Source: Trichococcus alkaliphilus
GTDB lineage: Bacteria > Bacillota > Bacilli > Lactobacillales > Aerococcaceae
Assembly: GCF_003008695.1 (NCBI RefSeq)
Contig: NZ_PXZT01000008.1
Location: 62,001-126,000, forward strand
Length of the DNA stretch: 64,000 bases
Direction of reading: 5' to 3'
Shown here: positions 16,465-25,952 of the stretch, piece by piece
Position numbering within the stretch: the first letter of the stretch is position 1
Layout: each line of letters starts with the position of its first letter
Notes under the pieces: generated by a model
What the model was told of the DNA's origin: nothing
Databases searched by the model: none
What the model saw: the letters and a program-made list of their open reading frames with translations, nothing else
Position numbers and translations under genes: made by a program

Positions 16465-17571
16465 TCACTCTGTAAAAAGATTATCGATATTCATCCGCAG
16501 TACGCGATCGATGCTCGGATTGCCATGGTCGCGATAAGGATATGCCGCAGATTCGAAGAGGATGTAGAGATGCTTTCCATCCACGACAATTTGCTCCATA
16601 TAGGAAGGCATTGTGATTTCGGTATTCGCATTTTTGTCCGTGAAGTCTTCATTTTCCTTAAGACGATCAAAGGAAAGCAGGGTTGAGTCATGCTTTCTGC
16701 CAGAAGAACGTGACAGCATCAGCTTTTCCTGATAAAAAGCCAGGCCTTGGATTTCTTTTCCGATCTTGTCGACGTCGTCAGGATAGGCTTCTTCCGTGCT
16801 TTTTCCCGTATCGAGCGCATGGACTTCCTTTCCGTCCTCATTTTCTTTTGTGGAGATTGCGTACCGGTGCATGACACTCGTCTCTTCGTCATCGAAATGC
16901 GCCACGTAGAGGTCATCGCCGTGGACCGTGATTGTAGAAGCGCGCTTGATGTCCGGAAGGTTGATACTATCGGTATACGTGATTGGTTCTGAGGAGGCTG
17001 TGAAATCATAGGTTTCGATGTCCGCCAATGACAGGGTGATGACTTGCGCGGTATCGTCTTTTTCTGACGTGACCCACAGCAGGTCGTGGTTGTTGTCAAA
17101 AGCCAGGCCACCTACATGCGGGATGCCGTCCAGGACGATTTCCTTGATGAAGGACCCGCTCTTTTTGTCCAACACATAGATGACGGAATTGTGTGATTTG
17201 GTTTTGCAATAAGCCGATATGAACAAGTAATCTTTGTTCACGGCCAACCCTTGCGGAGTCATAGTGGTGCAGATATCCGTTCCCTCGTGTTCATAATGGA
17301 GCGTCAATGTTTCATCCATACCAGGGATGACATAAGTATTTTTTTCCGGGTCGACACCTGCCTCTTCAAAAACCGCCTTGTACAGTTCAGGGTGCTTGGT
17401 CAATCCATCCTCCAGTGACTCGAATGAGCCGAGGCTGGCTTCCGTGTTCGTTTCATCGGCAAAAGCCAACCTTTCGATTTTTCCGTTCTTTGTGAGGAGG
17501 ATGAGCCCGATAATGCCCACCAAAACCACGCCGATCAGGACGAGCTTGATGTTTCTCTTTTTCTTTTCCAC
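16465..17571 (-). CDS. Membrane-anchored beta-propeller-like protein of unknown function
   Basis: 368 residues. A short basic N-terminus and one membrane segment (about 8-28, no lipobox) put the rest outside the cell. The remainder is a series of beta-rich units such as GLAVNKDYLFISAY, IYVLDKKSGSFIKEIVL, GLAFDNNHDLLWVTSE, DDLYVAHFDD and GLAFYQEKLMLS, the strand pattern of a six- or seven-bladed propeller as in YncE or phytase-like proteins. No catalytic residues can be assigned. The start is GTG 17571 with GGGAAG seven bases upstream. It follows the ABC permease on the same strand by about 100 bases with no clear terminator between, so a functional link to the exporter is possible but unproven. 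Confidence 0.55.
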   Translation of the reverse strand: MEKKKRNIKLVLIGVVLVGIIGLILLTKNGKIERLAFADETNTEASLGSFESLEDGLTKHPELYKAVFEEAGVDPEKNTYVIPGMDETLTLHYEHEGTDICTTMTPQGLAVNKDYLFISAYCKTKSHNSVIYVLDKKSGSFIKEIVLDGIPHVGGLAFDNNHDLLWVTSEKDDTAQVITLSLADIETYDFTASSEPITYTDSINLPDIKRASTITVHGDDLYVAHFDDEETSVMHRYAISTKENEDGKEVHALDTGKSTEEAYPDDVDKIGKEIQGLAFYQEKLMLSRSSGRKHDSTLLSFDRLKENEDFTDKNANTEITMPSYMEQIVVDGKHLYILFESAAYPYRDHGNPSIDRVLRMNIDNLFTE

Positions 17572-17672
17572 AGTATCACTTCCCGATTTGAATATTTAAA
17601 TTAGCCATTCAGCTTTTCTAATATATTACTACAGGAGTGGGTAAGCGACTAACGAAAAGCTTCCGGCCACGC

Positions 17673-20021
17673 TTATTCCTGATAGGATTTGAGTACTTCC
17701 TGAAGCGGGATTTTGGCGATTTTCCGCCTGCTTATGTAGGTGCCGGCAAAGAAGATGAGGACCAGGATCACCAATGTCTGCAGCAGGAAAATCGGTCTGT
17801 ACTGCAGGGGGAGGATGACGCCGTATTCCTCCGTGAAGAACCGCATCATCAGGTTCAGTATACCCAAAGCGATGGGGATACTGATCAGATAGGAAATCAG
17901 GGCATAAAAGAAATAGCTGTTCAAAATCATCGCATTGACTTCCCGGCGTTTGTAGCCCATCACTTTGAGCAACGAAATCACATAGTAATTTTTTTCGACC
18001 GTGAAGGAAGTGAGCACGAAGAGAATACTCGCCGCGATGACTGCAGATCCGCCGATCATGATGTTTGAGATGAACTGCGTGTAGTTGGACATCGCCTTCG
18101 ATTGTTCGATGAGCCCGGACTTGCTGATGATTGTGCTGTAGTAGGCATCGGACGGCTTTTTGAGCGAATAGATGCCGCTGTACAGGCGCGAAGTGCTATT
18201 TTCCGACAATATATTGCTGAGCTTTTCGATGTTCAGGTACACCTTGTCGGAAATGTATTCATCGGTCACGCCTTTGACAAGGAAGGGGAAAGTGTCGTCG
18301 TTCACTTCCAAACGGATAGTATCGCCTTCTTCGAGTCCGAGCTTGATGCTGAGCCGTTTCGTGATCACGGCGCCGTTCTGGATATTTACGGTTATGTCAT
18401 TACCGTCCTCATCATACAGGCTGTAAAGTTTGTTGCGTGAAGACAGCCCTTGCAGCGATACAACGTTGCCGTCGAGAGCAGCGAAGGGATAGATGAGGAA
18501 TTTTTCGTCCCCGGGCTGCGTTTCGGGCAGCCTTTCTGTGACGTCGAGATAGGCCTCATATTCGTAGTCGACCTTGTTCAGATAGTCGACCGTCATCCGA
18601 TCGACCATGCCGCCCATCATGAAGGAAAAGCTCATCAGGATCGTCGAGAACATGATGCCCAAAAAGAAAATGAAGAAGCTGCCGGTGCTCTTGATGGCAT
18701 GCAGATATTTGAATTTTGTGCTCCCTTTAGCATTGGAAAGGACCCGGCTGAGGTACCGGCCGATCCGGTTGATCGACTTGCCCTCATGCGGCTTCAGCAG
18801 TTCCAAGGCATTCTCGCCGAGGATCCGGTAGATGATGATCCAGGAAACCAAGGAGAAGAACAGGAGCGGCACCAGGATCGCAGTGGCGAAGACGGTGAAG
18901 CTCTGGGCGATTTTGACTTGGGGCAGGAGATAGAAATCCAGATACAATTTTTTCAACGGCTCGGAATAGAGCGATCCGATGAAGTAGCCAAGGACCAGCA
19001 TAAGGGCAGCGAAGACCATCATCGCGACGAAATAAGGCCGGGCTATTTCGGAACGGCGGTAGCCGAGCGCCTTGAGGATGCCGATCTGGCCTCTTTCGGC
19101 AAGGAGCAGGTTGTAGATCAGGATCGATACGATGATGACGGCGATAGCCGCGATGAAGATACTGAGTCCCAAAGCCATAACTTTTCCTTGGGTGAGTTCA
19201 TCATAGATGGCACCGCTCCTCATGCTGGTCTGCGTATCTGTAATCTGGCTGACGAAAGGCAGCGCATCTTTGTCGTAGGTCGTGTCTATACTTTCTCCGG
19301 TCAGGTTCATGCCGGCCAAACGGAAACTCTCTTTGTCGTCGAAGTTTTCATATTCTTTATCAGACATGAGCAATAGTGTCTGCAGCCCGGTATCCAAGTT
19401 GAAGGTTTCATCGAACATAGGAAGGGTGTAATCTGGGAAAAGCACAAAGCCCGTCACGCGGTAGCTTTTGTTTTTGATGATAAGGGCGTCCCCGAGGGTG
19501 AGTCCGTTCTTGTCGGCATAGACTTTTGTCAAGGCGACTTCGTTGTCGGCTGAGGGTTTGCGGCCTTCCTCCATATAGGAAAGATTGATTGTTTCGCCAT
19601 CCTTCACGAGCAGCGCTTTATGCGACTGCCCTTGGTAGGTGTAGGAGGTGTTTTTGTATTCCCTCAGTTCGAGGCTGACATCGCGATAGCGCGCTTCAAA
19701 TTCGGCGATCCGGTTGTCCATGAGCTTATAGAAAGTAGCGGGCTCGACTTTCTTGATGTCGCTGAGCGAGTAGAAGCCTCTGACCAGCAGCGCCGCCGCG
19801 ATGGGGTAGGCTGCTTCTTCCAGCGTTACCCGGTTCAGCATCTCAACGGCAAAGTCCTCCTGGTTGTAATCCGCCAAGTACGCTTCCGTCGGTTCTTCGA
19901 TGCCGCTCAATCCGTAGAACATCATGGTGTAGGTGGCGGAGCTCAGGATGATGATGAATCCGATGGCAACCAGCTGCATCCATTTTTTCCGCAAGGTATT
20001 GATGACATTTTTCAGCAGCAT
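17673..20021 (-). CDS. ABC transporter permease with two FtsX-type domains
   Basis: 782 residues. An N-terminal membrane helix (about 15-38) is followed by a large extracytoplasmic domain, three helices near 275-410, then a second cycle with a helix at about 450, another exterior region and three C-terminal helices. This is the two-FtsX-domain architecture of large Firmicutes permeases of the MacB/LolC superfamily, which move or extract lipids and peptides rather than import solutes. Start ATG 20021 has GGGGGAGG eight bases upstream; a GTG at 20030 is inside that site. It lies 15 bases after the ATPase stop, so the two are one operon. The divergent adaptor and GW-lipoprotein genes probably complete the complex. 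Confidence 0.85.
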   Translation of the reverse strand: MLLKNVINTLRKKWMQLVAIGFIIILSSATYTMMFYGLSGIEEPTEAYLADYNQEDFAVEMLNRVTLEEAAYPIAAALLVRGFYSLSDIKKVEPATFYKLMDNRIAEFEARYRDVSLELREYKNTSYTYQGQSHKALLVKDGETINLSYMEEGRKPSADNEVALTKVYADKNGLTLGDALIIKNKSYRVTGFVLFPDYTLPMFDETFNLDTGLQTLLLMSDKEYENFDDKESFRLAGMNLTGESIDTTYDKDALPFVSQITDTQTSMRSGAIYDELTQGKVMALGLSIFIAAIAVIIVSILIYNLLLAERGQIGILKALGYRRSEIARPYFVAMMVFAALMLVLGYFIGSLYSEPLKKLYLDFYLLPQVKIAQSFTVFATAILVPLLFFSLVSWIIIYRILGENALELLKPHEGKSINRIGRYLSRVLSNAKGSTKFKYLHAIKSTGSFFIFFLGIMFSTILMSFSFMMGGMVDRMTVDYLNKVDYEYEAYLDVTERLPETQPGDEKFLIYPFAALDGNVVSLQGLSSRNKLYSLYDEDGNDITVNIQNGAVITKRLSIKLGLEEGDTIRLEVNDDTFPFLVKGVTDEYISDKVYLNIEKLSNILSENSTSRLYSGIYSLKKPSDAYYSTIISKSGLIEQSKAMSNYTQFISNIMIGGSAVIAASILFVLTSFTVEKNYYVISLLKVMGYKRREVNAMILNSYFFYALISYLISIPIALGILNLMMRFFTEEYGVILPLQYRPIFLLQTLVILVLIFFAGTYISRRKIAKIPLQEVLKSYQE

Positions 20022-20036
20022 GATCCGCACCTCCCC

Positions 20037-20735
20037 CTATCCCCAAGAGATGTCCTGGGCATTCTTTTTGACTTCGTTGAGGATGACTTCCGTGATTTGA
20101 CCCGAGTTCATCTTGATGACCTTGTCCGCCATTTCAGCGATGCCCAGGTTATGGGTGATCACGATGACGGTTTTGTTGTAGTCCTCGTTCAGGTTCTGCA
20201 GCAGCTGCAGAATCTTTTTTGAATTTTCTTCATCCAGCGAGCCGGTGGGTTCGTCGCAGAAGATGATGTCGGGATTCTTGGCCAGGCTCCTGACGATTGA
20301 AACCCGTTGCTGTTCCCCTCCGGAGAGCTGGCTGGGATATTTGTTGCGGGCTTTTTCCAGACCGACCTTTTCGAGCAGGTCGCCTATGTCGAGCGGAGCG
20401 GTGCCTATGTCCGAGCCAATCTGGATGTTCTCGTAGACGTTCAGGTTCTGCAGCAGGTTGTATTGCTGAAAGATGAAGCCCAGATGTTTCCTTCTGAAGG
20501 CGGTCATCTCCTCTTCGTCCAGGTTTGTCAGCGTCTCGCCCCGGAAGGTGATTTCCCCCGAAGTGACGGTGTCCAAGCCGCTGATGACGTTCAGCAGGGT
20601 GCTCTTGCCGCTGCCGCTGGGGCCGAGGATGACGACAAATTCGCCCTCTTCGATGGTGAGGTTGACGTCCTTCAGGGCGTAGGTTTCCACGTCACCGGTC
20701 TTGTAAGTTTTCGTCACATTGGTCATCGTAATCAT
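20037..20735 (-). CDS. ABC transporter ATPase (LolD/MacB-type)
   Basis: 232 residues with all ABC motifs: Walker [11 protein letters not shown]-loop IFQQYNLL, signature [11 protein letters not shown], Walker [14 protein letters not shown] and the switch His in VIVITHN. Overall it matches the LolD/MacB/FtsE class that partners FtsX-type permeases, where ATP hydrolysis drives conformational work across the membrane. The start is the ATG at 20735, preceded by GAGGGTGG; a start ten codons upstream lacks such a site. It is transcribed from a near-consensus promoter at 20774-20802 and heads the operon with the permease. Confidence 0.92.
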   Translation of the reverse strand: MITMTNVTKTYKTGDVETYALKDVNLTIEEGEFVVILGPSGSGKSTLLNVISGLDTVTSGEITFRGETLTNLDEEEMTAFRRKHLGFIFQQYNLLQNLNVYENIQIGSDIGTAPLDIGDLLEKVGLEKARNKYPSQLSGGEQQRVSIVRSLAKNPDIIFCDEPTGSLDEENSKKILQLLQNLNEDYNKTVIVITHNLGIAEMADKVIKMNSGQITEVILNEVKKNAQDISWG

Positions 20736-20773
20736 CGCAGCCACCCTCTTCTGAAATCGCTTCAATCAGTTCA

Positions 20774-20802
20774 AGTATATTTGTGTCGGGAAATTTTGTC
20801 AA
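20774..20802 (-). promoter_or_regulatory. strong promoter of the ABC ATPase-permease operon
   Basis: On the minus strand TTGACA and TATACT are exactly 17 bases apart. In the same gap ATTATCCAGAA occurs twice (near 20866 and 20959), a possible shared regulator site for the divergent genes. Confidence 0.75.
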
Positions 20803-20993
20803 AAAATTGAGAATGGAAAATCCTTTGCTGAAATAGCTAAAATAGGAGATACCCAAAAAGATGAATTATCCAGAATGGTTTTGTATGCGCTGACAATGTC
20901 TTCACGGATGCATCGGTCGATATGGTAAAATTGAGATACCGAAACGATGGAATCAACTGGATTATCCAGAAATTGCGCGAGGGGGTCTTCTTT

Positions 20994-23075
20994 ATGGGGA
21001 AATTGAAAGCTATCATATTCAAATCAAAAAAATCGATCATTGTCACCGCGGTCCTTCTGCTGACTTTACTGGTGGGTGGAGGTACTGCCTACTGGTGGTA
21101 TCAGAATGCCCAAGTCCAGGAAGTGTCGGTGCATACGGCCTGGAAAGGGCAATTGGCTAAGTATGTGCCGATAACCGGCGACATCGAAGCCAGCAGCAGG
21201 AGTAGCCTTTATCCCTCGCCCACAGCCAAGATTGTTGAAGTGTTGGCGGAGGAAGGGCAGGCAGTCAAGAAAGGCGATGTGCTGGCGAGGATTGATACGA
21301 CCGAGTACCGCACCCAAATGGATAAGCAGGTCATCAATCTTGCGAATGCAGAGGCGACGCTTGCCTATCTTTCCGGGAGCAGCGCAGAAATGGATAAGGC
21401 ATCCTCCCAGAATGCGGTGAGCCAAGCGGGGATTGCGCTGGAAACTGCCCAATCAAATTATAGTGCGGCGCAAGGGAATCTGGATGACATCAATACGCTC
21501 AATGCGAATGCCATCAGCCAGGCTAACATAGCCCTGGAGAATGCTCAGTCGAATTATGCTGCGGCCAACTCCAATCTATCGGCGCGGGGAACGCTCTACG
21601 ACAACGCTGTGAGCCAAGCTCAAATAGTCTTGGAGAGTGCCCAATCGAATGCTGCCGCATTAGCGGATAAACTGCATAACGTCGAAATAGCCAACGCGAA
21701 TGCGGTCGGCCAAGCCGAACTGACTTTGGAAAATGCGAAGGCGCATTACTGGATCGCAAAAAAGAATTTGGATGATCTGGAAAATGCCCTGCATGAAGCC
21801 AAATGTGCGTTGGAAACAGCTAAAGCAACCTATGAGAGTGCAAAACTGAATCTGGATATCGTCAAAACCTTGTACGACGCCGATCCGATTCTGTACGCAG
21901 TGGACTATCAGTTGGCGCAACAGGCTGTCACCGCTGCCGAAACGGCGGTATGGAATGCGGAACTGACTTTTGATAGCGCTGAAATGGGCTATCAAGCCGG
22001 CTATGATACGGCGAAATTGGCGGTGATCGATGCTGAAACAGCTGTCCGCAGCGCAGAAATCGCTCTTTCGAATGCCGAAAACGCAGCCGACGCTGAATAT
22101 GCTGCAGCCGCAAAAGCGGTTTCGGACAGCGAAGCTGCTGTGAACAACGCGGAAATCGCTCTTTCGAACGCCGAAAGCGCGGGCTCTCTTGAATATGCTG
22201 CAGCTGAAAAAGCCGTCAGCGACAGCGAAGCCGCTGTCCGTAACGCGGAAATCAGCGTTTCAAATGCCAGAAGCGGCGCTGCCGTAAAGTACGAGGCGGC
22301 GATCAAGGCAATCAGCGATGGCGAAAAATCCGTCCGGAGCGCGGAAATCGCTCTCTCGAATCTGAACACCACGGCAACGTTTTCGAGCGCGACAGCGGAG
22401 GAAAGAATCTCCAATCAGGCCGACCAGATTGCTCTCCTGAAAACAGACCTCGCCTACTTGAACAAAAAAATAGAGGAGAGCGATCTGAAGGCCAATGTCG
22501 ACGGCATCGTGACGAAGATGGACGTCGTTGCGAATGAATATCCTCAGGTCGGCGATGCCATCATCGTCGATGGGGCGACCGAATATGTGATCAGCTTGGC
22601 TGTCAGCCAGTATGACAGCGTCAATATGCGGGTAGGCCAGAAGGCGACAGTTAAGGTGAAAGGGGTCGCTGCGGAATATGATGGGGTTGTCTCGGAAATC
22701 GGCCAATCGGCGGAAAAATCCGCGACATCCGCAGACCAGGATGCGAAAGTTGCGGTAAAAGTCACGATCACCAATCCTGACGAAAACATCAAAGTAGGCT
22801 ATGAAGCCGATGCGGAAATCATAACGGTCGAAAGGCTTGATGCTCTGCGCGTGAACTATGAGGCCGTCCAAATCGAAGCGGAATCCGGAAAAGCGTATGT
22901 GTATGTGGTGGACAGCAGAAACCGAGTCGAAAAAAGGTACATCGAAACCGGGCTGGAAACAGAATATGACATCGAAGTAGTAGACGGTCTGGTGGAAGGT
23001 GAGCGATACGTTGCTGATCCGAACAAAGATATTGTGGATGGTGTCAAGGTAAAGGACAGCGGTGACGCCGAGTGA
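20994..23075 (+). CDS. HlyD/MacA-type adaptor with a long repetitive coiled-coil
   Basis: 693 residues. An N-terminal membrane anchor (about 14-34) is followed by a lipoyl-like half (ITGDIEAS...VLAEEGQAVKKGDVLARID). From about residue 140 to 470 comes an Ala-rich helical region, then the second lipoyl half (LKANVDGIVTKMDVVANEYPQVGD) and beta-barrel domains (VGQKATVKVKG). The helical region is built of about ten units of 32 residues: NAxSQAxIALExAQSNY in the first units, drifting to SAEIALSNAE in the last, visible in the DNA as 96-base periodicity. Adaptors of this class bridge ABC permeases to the outside. Start ATG 20994 follows GAGGGGG. It is divergent from the ATPase-permease operon. Confidence 0.88.
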   Translation: MGKLKAIIFKSKKSIIVTAVLLLTLLVGGGTAYWWYQNAQVQEVSVHTAWKGQLAKYVPITGDIEASSRSSLYPSPTAKIVEVLAEEGQAVKKGDVLARIDTTEYRTQMDKQVINLANAEATLAYLSGSSAEMDKASSQNAVSQAGIALETAQSNYSAAQGNLDDINTLNANAISQANIALENAQSNYAAANSNLSARGTLYDNAVSQAQIVLESAQSNAAALADKLHNVEIANANAVGQAELTLENAKAHYWIAKKNLDDLENALHEAKCALETAKATYESAKLNLDIVKTLYDADPILYAVDYQLAQQAVTAAETAVWNAELTFDSAEMGYQAGYDTAKLAVIDAETAVRSAEIALSNAENAADAEYAAAAKAVSDSEAAVNNAEIALSNAESAGSLEYAAAEKAVSDSEAAVRNAEISVSNARSGAAVKYEAAIKAISDGEKSVRSAEIALSNLNTTATFSSATAEERISNQADQIALLKTDLAYLNKKIEESDLKANVDGIVTKMDVVANEYPQVGDAIIVDGATEYVISLAVSQYDSVNMRVGQKATVKVKGVAAEYDGVVSEIGQSAEKSATSADQDAKVAVKVTITNPDENIKVGYEADAEIITVERLDALRVNYEAVQIEAESGKAYVYVVDSRNRVEKRYIETGLETEYDIEVVDGLVEGERYVADPNKDIVDGVKVKDSGDAE
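21411..22391 (+). repeat. about ten in-frame 96-bp (32-residue) repeats in the adaptor gene
   Basis: Units starting at 21411, 21507, 21603 and 21699 share the NAxSQA block. From 21960 the block GCGGAA (coding AE) recurs every 96 bases, at about 21960, 22056, 22152, 22248 and 22344. Sequence similarity is highest among the last four units, which suggests recent duplication there. Confidence 0.85.
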
Positions 23076-23117
23076 CGGATCCGCCTGAAAGAGAGACAGA
23101 GGGGAGGGTGAGCGGTC

Positions 23118-24611
23118 GTGAAAAAAGGAGTAAGGCGGTGGCTTGTATCCAGTTTCATGGTGATTTTTTGTTCGGGCTGCAGCACCCCGCCATCTTTGGT
23201 GGGGAGTCAGGTTGAAAGTTCCTTGATAAATGAAAGCAAGCAGACATCCATCCCTCCCTTAGCCGATATTTCCCAAGGCGAAAAGGCAGATTCGGCAACA
23301 CCGATTTTCATTACGGTAAACGAGACTGCGACTATCTTTCGGGAAGGCTATCCCATCGATACGCTTCCGTGGGACATGGAGGGCCAGGAGACAATCGGAC
23401 AATCGGATGATTACATCGGGCGCATCATAACAATTGCCAGGAAGACAAGTGACGGAGAGTACGCTTATGTGTGGATAGCGGGATTGGGATTTGGTTGGAT
23501 CGAAAGCGCAGCGCTCAAAGAAGCGGATTTCCAGCCAACAGCTGATTCGGATTACATCACACTTGGCGATTCCCCAATCACCAGCCTGCCGGGAAACAGC
23601 GAGGAAGCTGCTGTTATAGGCAACACCTCGGACCGGATCGGAGAAAGGGTGCGCCTTGCCTTTGCGTCGGCCGACGGGGAATATTTTTATGCCACAACAC
23701 TCACCAATGAAGGCATCGGCTGGCTGGAAAAAGAGCTGTTGGGCTTGGTTGGTGAGGAACAAGTAGGCGTGATTGCAGCTGAAGGTTTTACAGTCGATAC
23801 GCTTGTGTGGGGAACACCGGGAAGTGAGACGGTGGCTTTAACCGGCGAACAGTTTGGAGCGTATATCACGGTCAAGGGTTCACTGTCGGACGGCAGCTAT
23901 ACCTTGCTCTTCAAGGACGGAAATGTCTGGGGCTGGGTCGATACGCGCGCCATCGAAATCCGTGATGACATCCTGATTGCGGAAGCTACCGACTACATCA
24001 CTGCCGGCCAATACTCGATTTCGAGCCAGCCACCGGAACTGTCGGCATCGGTCCAGTTGGGCACTACGAAGGACGTCCTTGGCGCGAATGCAACTATCAT
24101 CTATGAAACAATGGATGGATCGAGCGTTTATGCCGCTTATCTTGGGTGGATCGACAGGCAAGCTTTCGGCTTCGAAAACGGCGACTACATCGGCGTCATT
24201 ACGGCCGGGAGCTACTCGGTCGACAGCCTTCCTTTGGGCACGCCTGATTATGAAACAATCGGTTACTCCGATAGCTATGCAGGCAAGGAATTATTGGTCA
24301 AAGGAACCACTCAGAACGGACTCTATTCCTTGCTCTGGATGCAAGGAAGCCCATTGGGTTGGGTGGACAGCCGAGCTGTCAAGCCGTTCGATGTTGTTCC
24401 CGTGTCTTACTCCGCCGTCATTTCTGATGGTGGCTATTCCATCGACAGTCTGCCTTGGGGCGAATTCGGAGCAAAAGAATTCGGCTCCACAGCGGAATAT
24501 CTTGACGAGACCGTTTCAATCAGCAAAGAGACGGTCAGTGGAGACTATCTGTATGCCGAATGGAATGGGGAAGAGCTAGGATGGATCGATCATCGGGCCT
24601 TTGGGAAGTGA
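23118..24611 (+). CDS. Lipoprotein with six GW-type (SH3-like) repeats
   Basis: 497 residues. A signal peptide ends in a lipobox-like CSGCS (FCSGC), then a short Ser-rich linker. Six repeats of about 70-75 residues follow from about residue 60 to the end. Each has the form I-x-YSIDSLPWG...ETIG...DGxYxYxxxxG, closing with GW: GFGWIESAA, GIGWLEKEL, VWGWVDTRA, LGWIDRQA, PLGWVDSRA, ELGWIDHRA. GW modules bind lipoteichoic acid in Listeria and staphylococcal surface proteins. There is no catalytic domain, so the protein should hold something at the membrane-wall interface. The GTG start follows GGGAGGGTG, 42 bases after the adaptor stop, implying one operon with the exporter adaptor. Confidence 0.8.
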   Translation: MKKGVRRWLVSSFMVIFCSGCSTPPSLVGSQVESSLINESKQTSIPPLADISQGEKADSATPIFITVNETATIFREGYPIDTLPWDMEGQETIGQSDDYIGRIITIARKTSDGEYAYVWIAGLGFGWIESAALKEADFQPTADSDYITLGDSPITSLPGNSEEAAVIGNTSDRIGERVRLAFASADGEYFYATTLTNEGIGWLEKELLGLVGEEQVGVIAAEGFTVDTLVWGTPGSETVALTGEQFGAYITVKGSLSDGSYTLLFKDGNVWGWVDTRAIEIRDDILIAEATDYITAGQYSISSQPPELSASVQLGTTKDVLGANATIIYETMDGSSVYAAYLGWIDRQAFGFENGDYIGVITAGSYSVDSLPLGTPDYETIGYSDSYAGKELLVKGTTQNGLYSLLWMQGSPLGWVDSRAVKPFDVVPVSYSAVISDGGYSIDSLPWGEFGAKEFGSTAEYLDETVSISKETVSGDYLYAEWNGEELGWIDHRAFGK

Positions 24612-24727
24612 CTCCCTATCCATGACTAAAGAGATAGCGTATAATGGAAGAACGGAATCAGGCACAGCGCAATCGGCCTGAGGAGTGGATCAACACTTCT
24701 AATAATGATCAGAAAGAGGATTTTACC

Positions 24728-25228
24728 ATGTCGAAGTTAGGTTTGCAGCTCAGCCCGGCAGACAGCGAAAGCAAATGTTGGGTGGCGGAAATTACCGGTG
24801 CGGACGAAGTGTACATTTTAAAAAGGGACTTCATCCCAGCCGAACCGGAGGGCGGATGGGTCCTCTACGATGGCTGGTACCAATTGAACGGGGCGGTGCC
24901 CGGCGTTACGGAATTCAAAAAAGAATATATCCGCATCAAGGACGGAAAAGTCAGAAGAAACCTTCCATTCCGGGAACTCGTCGAAAGCCTGGATGAAATA
25001 AAAGCAGGTGAAGGCCCCCGTGTCGAAAGGATGCGCAAGGAAATCATCGCCATTTTGGATGAAATAAAAGAAGCGGCCTACTGTGAGCCGGTAGTAGAAG
25101 GCATCGAAAAACAAAAGGAAGACCTGGATATGGCGGATGAGCCGGACCAGATCAAAAATGCGCTCTACACGCTGAAAAAACAAAAGCAATCCTATATCCA
25201 GCAGTACCGAAAGATGTTCAACCTATAG
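24728..25228 (+). CDS. Hypothetical cytoplasmic protein
   Basis: 166 residues, no signal or membrane segment, not recognised. The first 75 residues are beta-rich (KCWVAEITGADEVYILKRDFIP, WVLYDGWYQLNG, EYIRIKDGKV). The rest is charged and helical with coiled-coil tendency and ends in QSYIQQYRKMFNL. The start at 24728 is chosen because AGAGGA lies seven bases upstream; the open frame continues 28 codons further without one. A TATAAT at 24640-24645 may be its -10 box, but no good -35 was found. Confidence 0.6.
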   Translation: MSKLGLQLSPADSESKCWVAEITGADEVYILKRDFIPAEPEGGWVLYDGWYQLNGAVPGVTEFKKEYIRIKDGKVRRNLPFRELVESLDEIKAGEGPRVERMRKEIIAILDEIKEAAYCEPVVEGIEKQKEDLDMADEPDQIKNALYTLKKQKQSYIQQYRKMFNL

Positions 25229-25311
25229 GACGTTGAAGGATTTCTATCGCCACAAAATTATCCTGCTGAAAATAGCGTTCCATCGCCAGTGTGTTGGAGA
25301 GGATGATCAAG

Positions 25312-25833
25312 ATGAACAAAGATATCAGTGGTTGCTGTTCTGGCGAACAGGCCTGCTGCCAGCCAGAACAAATGAAAAAGCAGATAGTCATCGATTTTCT
25401 GTATCTGGATTTGTCCACGTGCAGCCGGTGTCAGGGGACTGAAACCAGTCTGGAACAGGCTATCGGCGACGTTGCCGCAGTCTTGAGGGCGGCAGGCTAT
25501 GAGATACAGTTGCGCAAAATCAATATCACATCAGAAGAATTGGCAATCCAGCATCGATTCCTTAGTTCTCCGACAATCCGGATCAATGGGAATGACATCA
25601 ATTTGTCCCTCAAGGAATCGAGATGCCAAGAATGCGGGGATTTGTGCGGCGAAGAAACAGACTGCAGAATCTGGACGCATAACGGCAAGGAGTTCGCCGA
25701 GCCACCCAAGGAATTGATCATTGATGCCATCCTAAAAGCAATCTATGGAGAAAAGCAAAGCAATGCCAGTTTATCAGAAGAATACAGGTTGCCCGAAAAT
25801 ATCAGGAAATTTTTCAGCGGCGTGGATTGTTGA
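25312..25833 (+). CDS. DUF2703-like Cys-rich thioredoxin-fold protein
   Basis: 173 residues. The N-terminus is Cys-rich (GCCSGEQACCQ) and precedes a thioredoxin-like domain: VIDFLYLDLSTCSRCQGTE with a CxxC at the usual redox or metal position, IQLRKINIT, and LSSPTIRING with the cis-Pro-like SPT. It is followed by a further cluster CQECGDLCGEETDC. This matches DUF2703 proteins, often found with metal or arsenic resistance genes, though none are adjacent here. A role in thiol redox or soft-metal binding is likely but unproven. Start ATG 25312 has GGAGAGG nine bases upstream. Confidence 0.65.
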   Translation: MNKDISGCCSGEQACCQPEQMKKQIVIDFLYLDLSTCSRCQGTETSLEQAIGDVAAVLRAAGYEIQLRKINITSEELAIQHRFLSSPTIRINGNDINLSLKESRCQECGDLCGEETDCRIWTHNGKEFAEPPKELIIDAILKAIYGEKQSNASLSEEYRLPENIRKFFSGVDC

Positions 25834-25952
25834 GTATGTGCCCGGCAAGCAAGATACATCAAAATGAAGAAAAGTAGCAAAAAAATACTGAAAACAACAA
25901 GATTTCCGGTATAATCTTACTTTAAATGAAAAGAATGAAAGGCGGTCGAAGC

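Noticed and set aside
21411-22391. Non-coding tandem repeat or CRISPR-like array
   Set aside because: The 96-base period keeps the reading frame and codes a regular helical protein segment.
24617-24645. Promoter for the hypothetical gene at 24728
   Set aside because: TATAAT is perfect but no acceptable -35 lies 16-18 bases upstream, so it is mentioned only in the gene entry.
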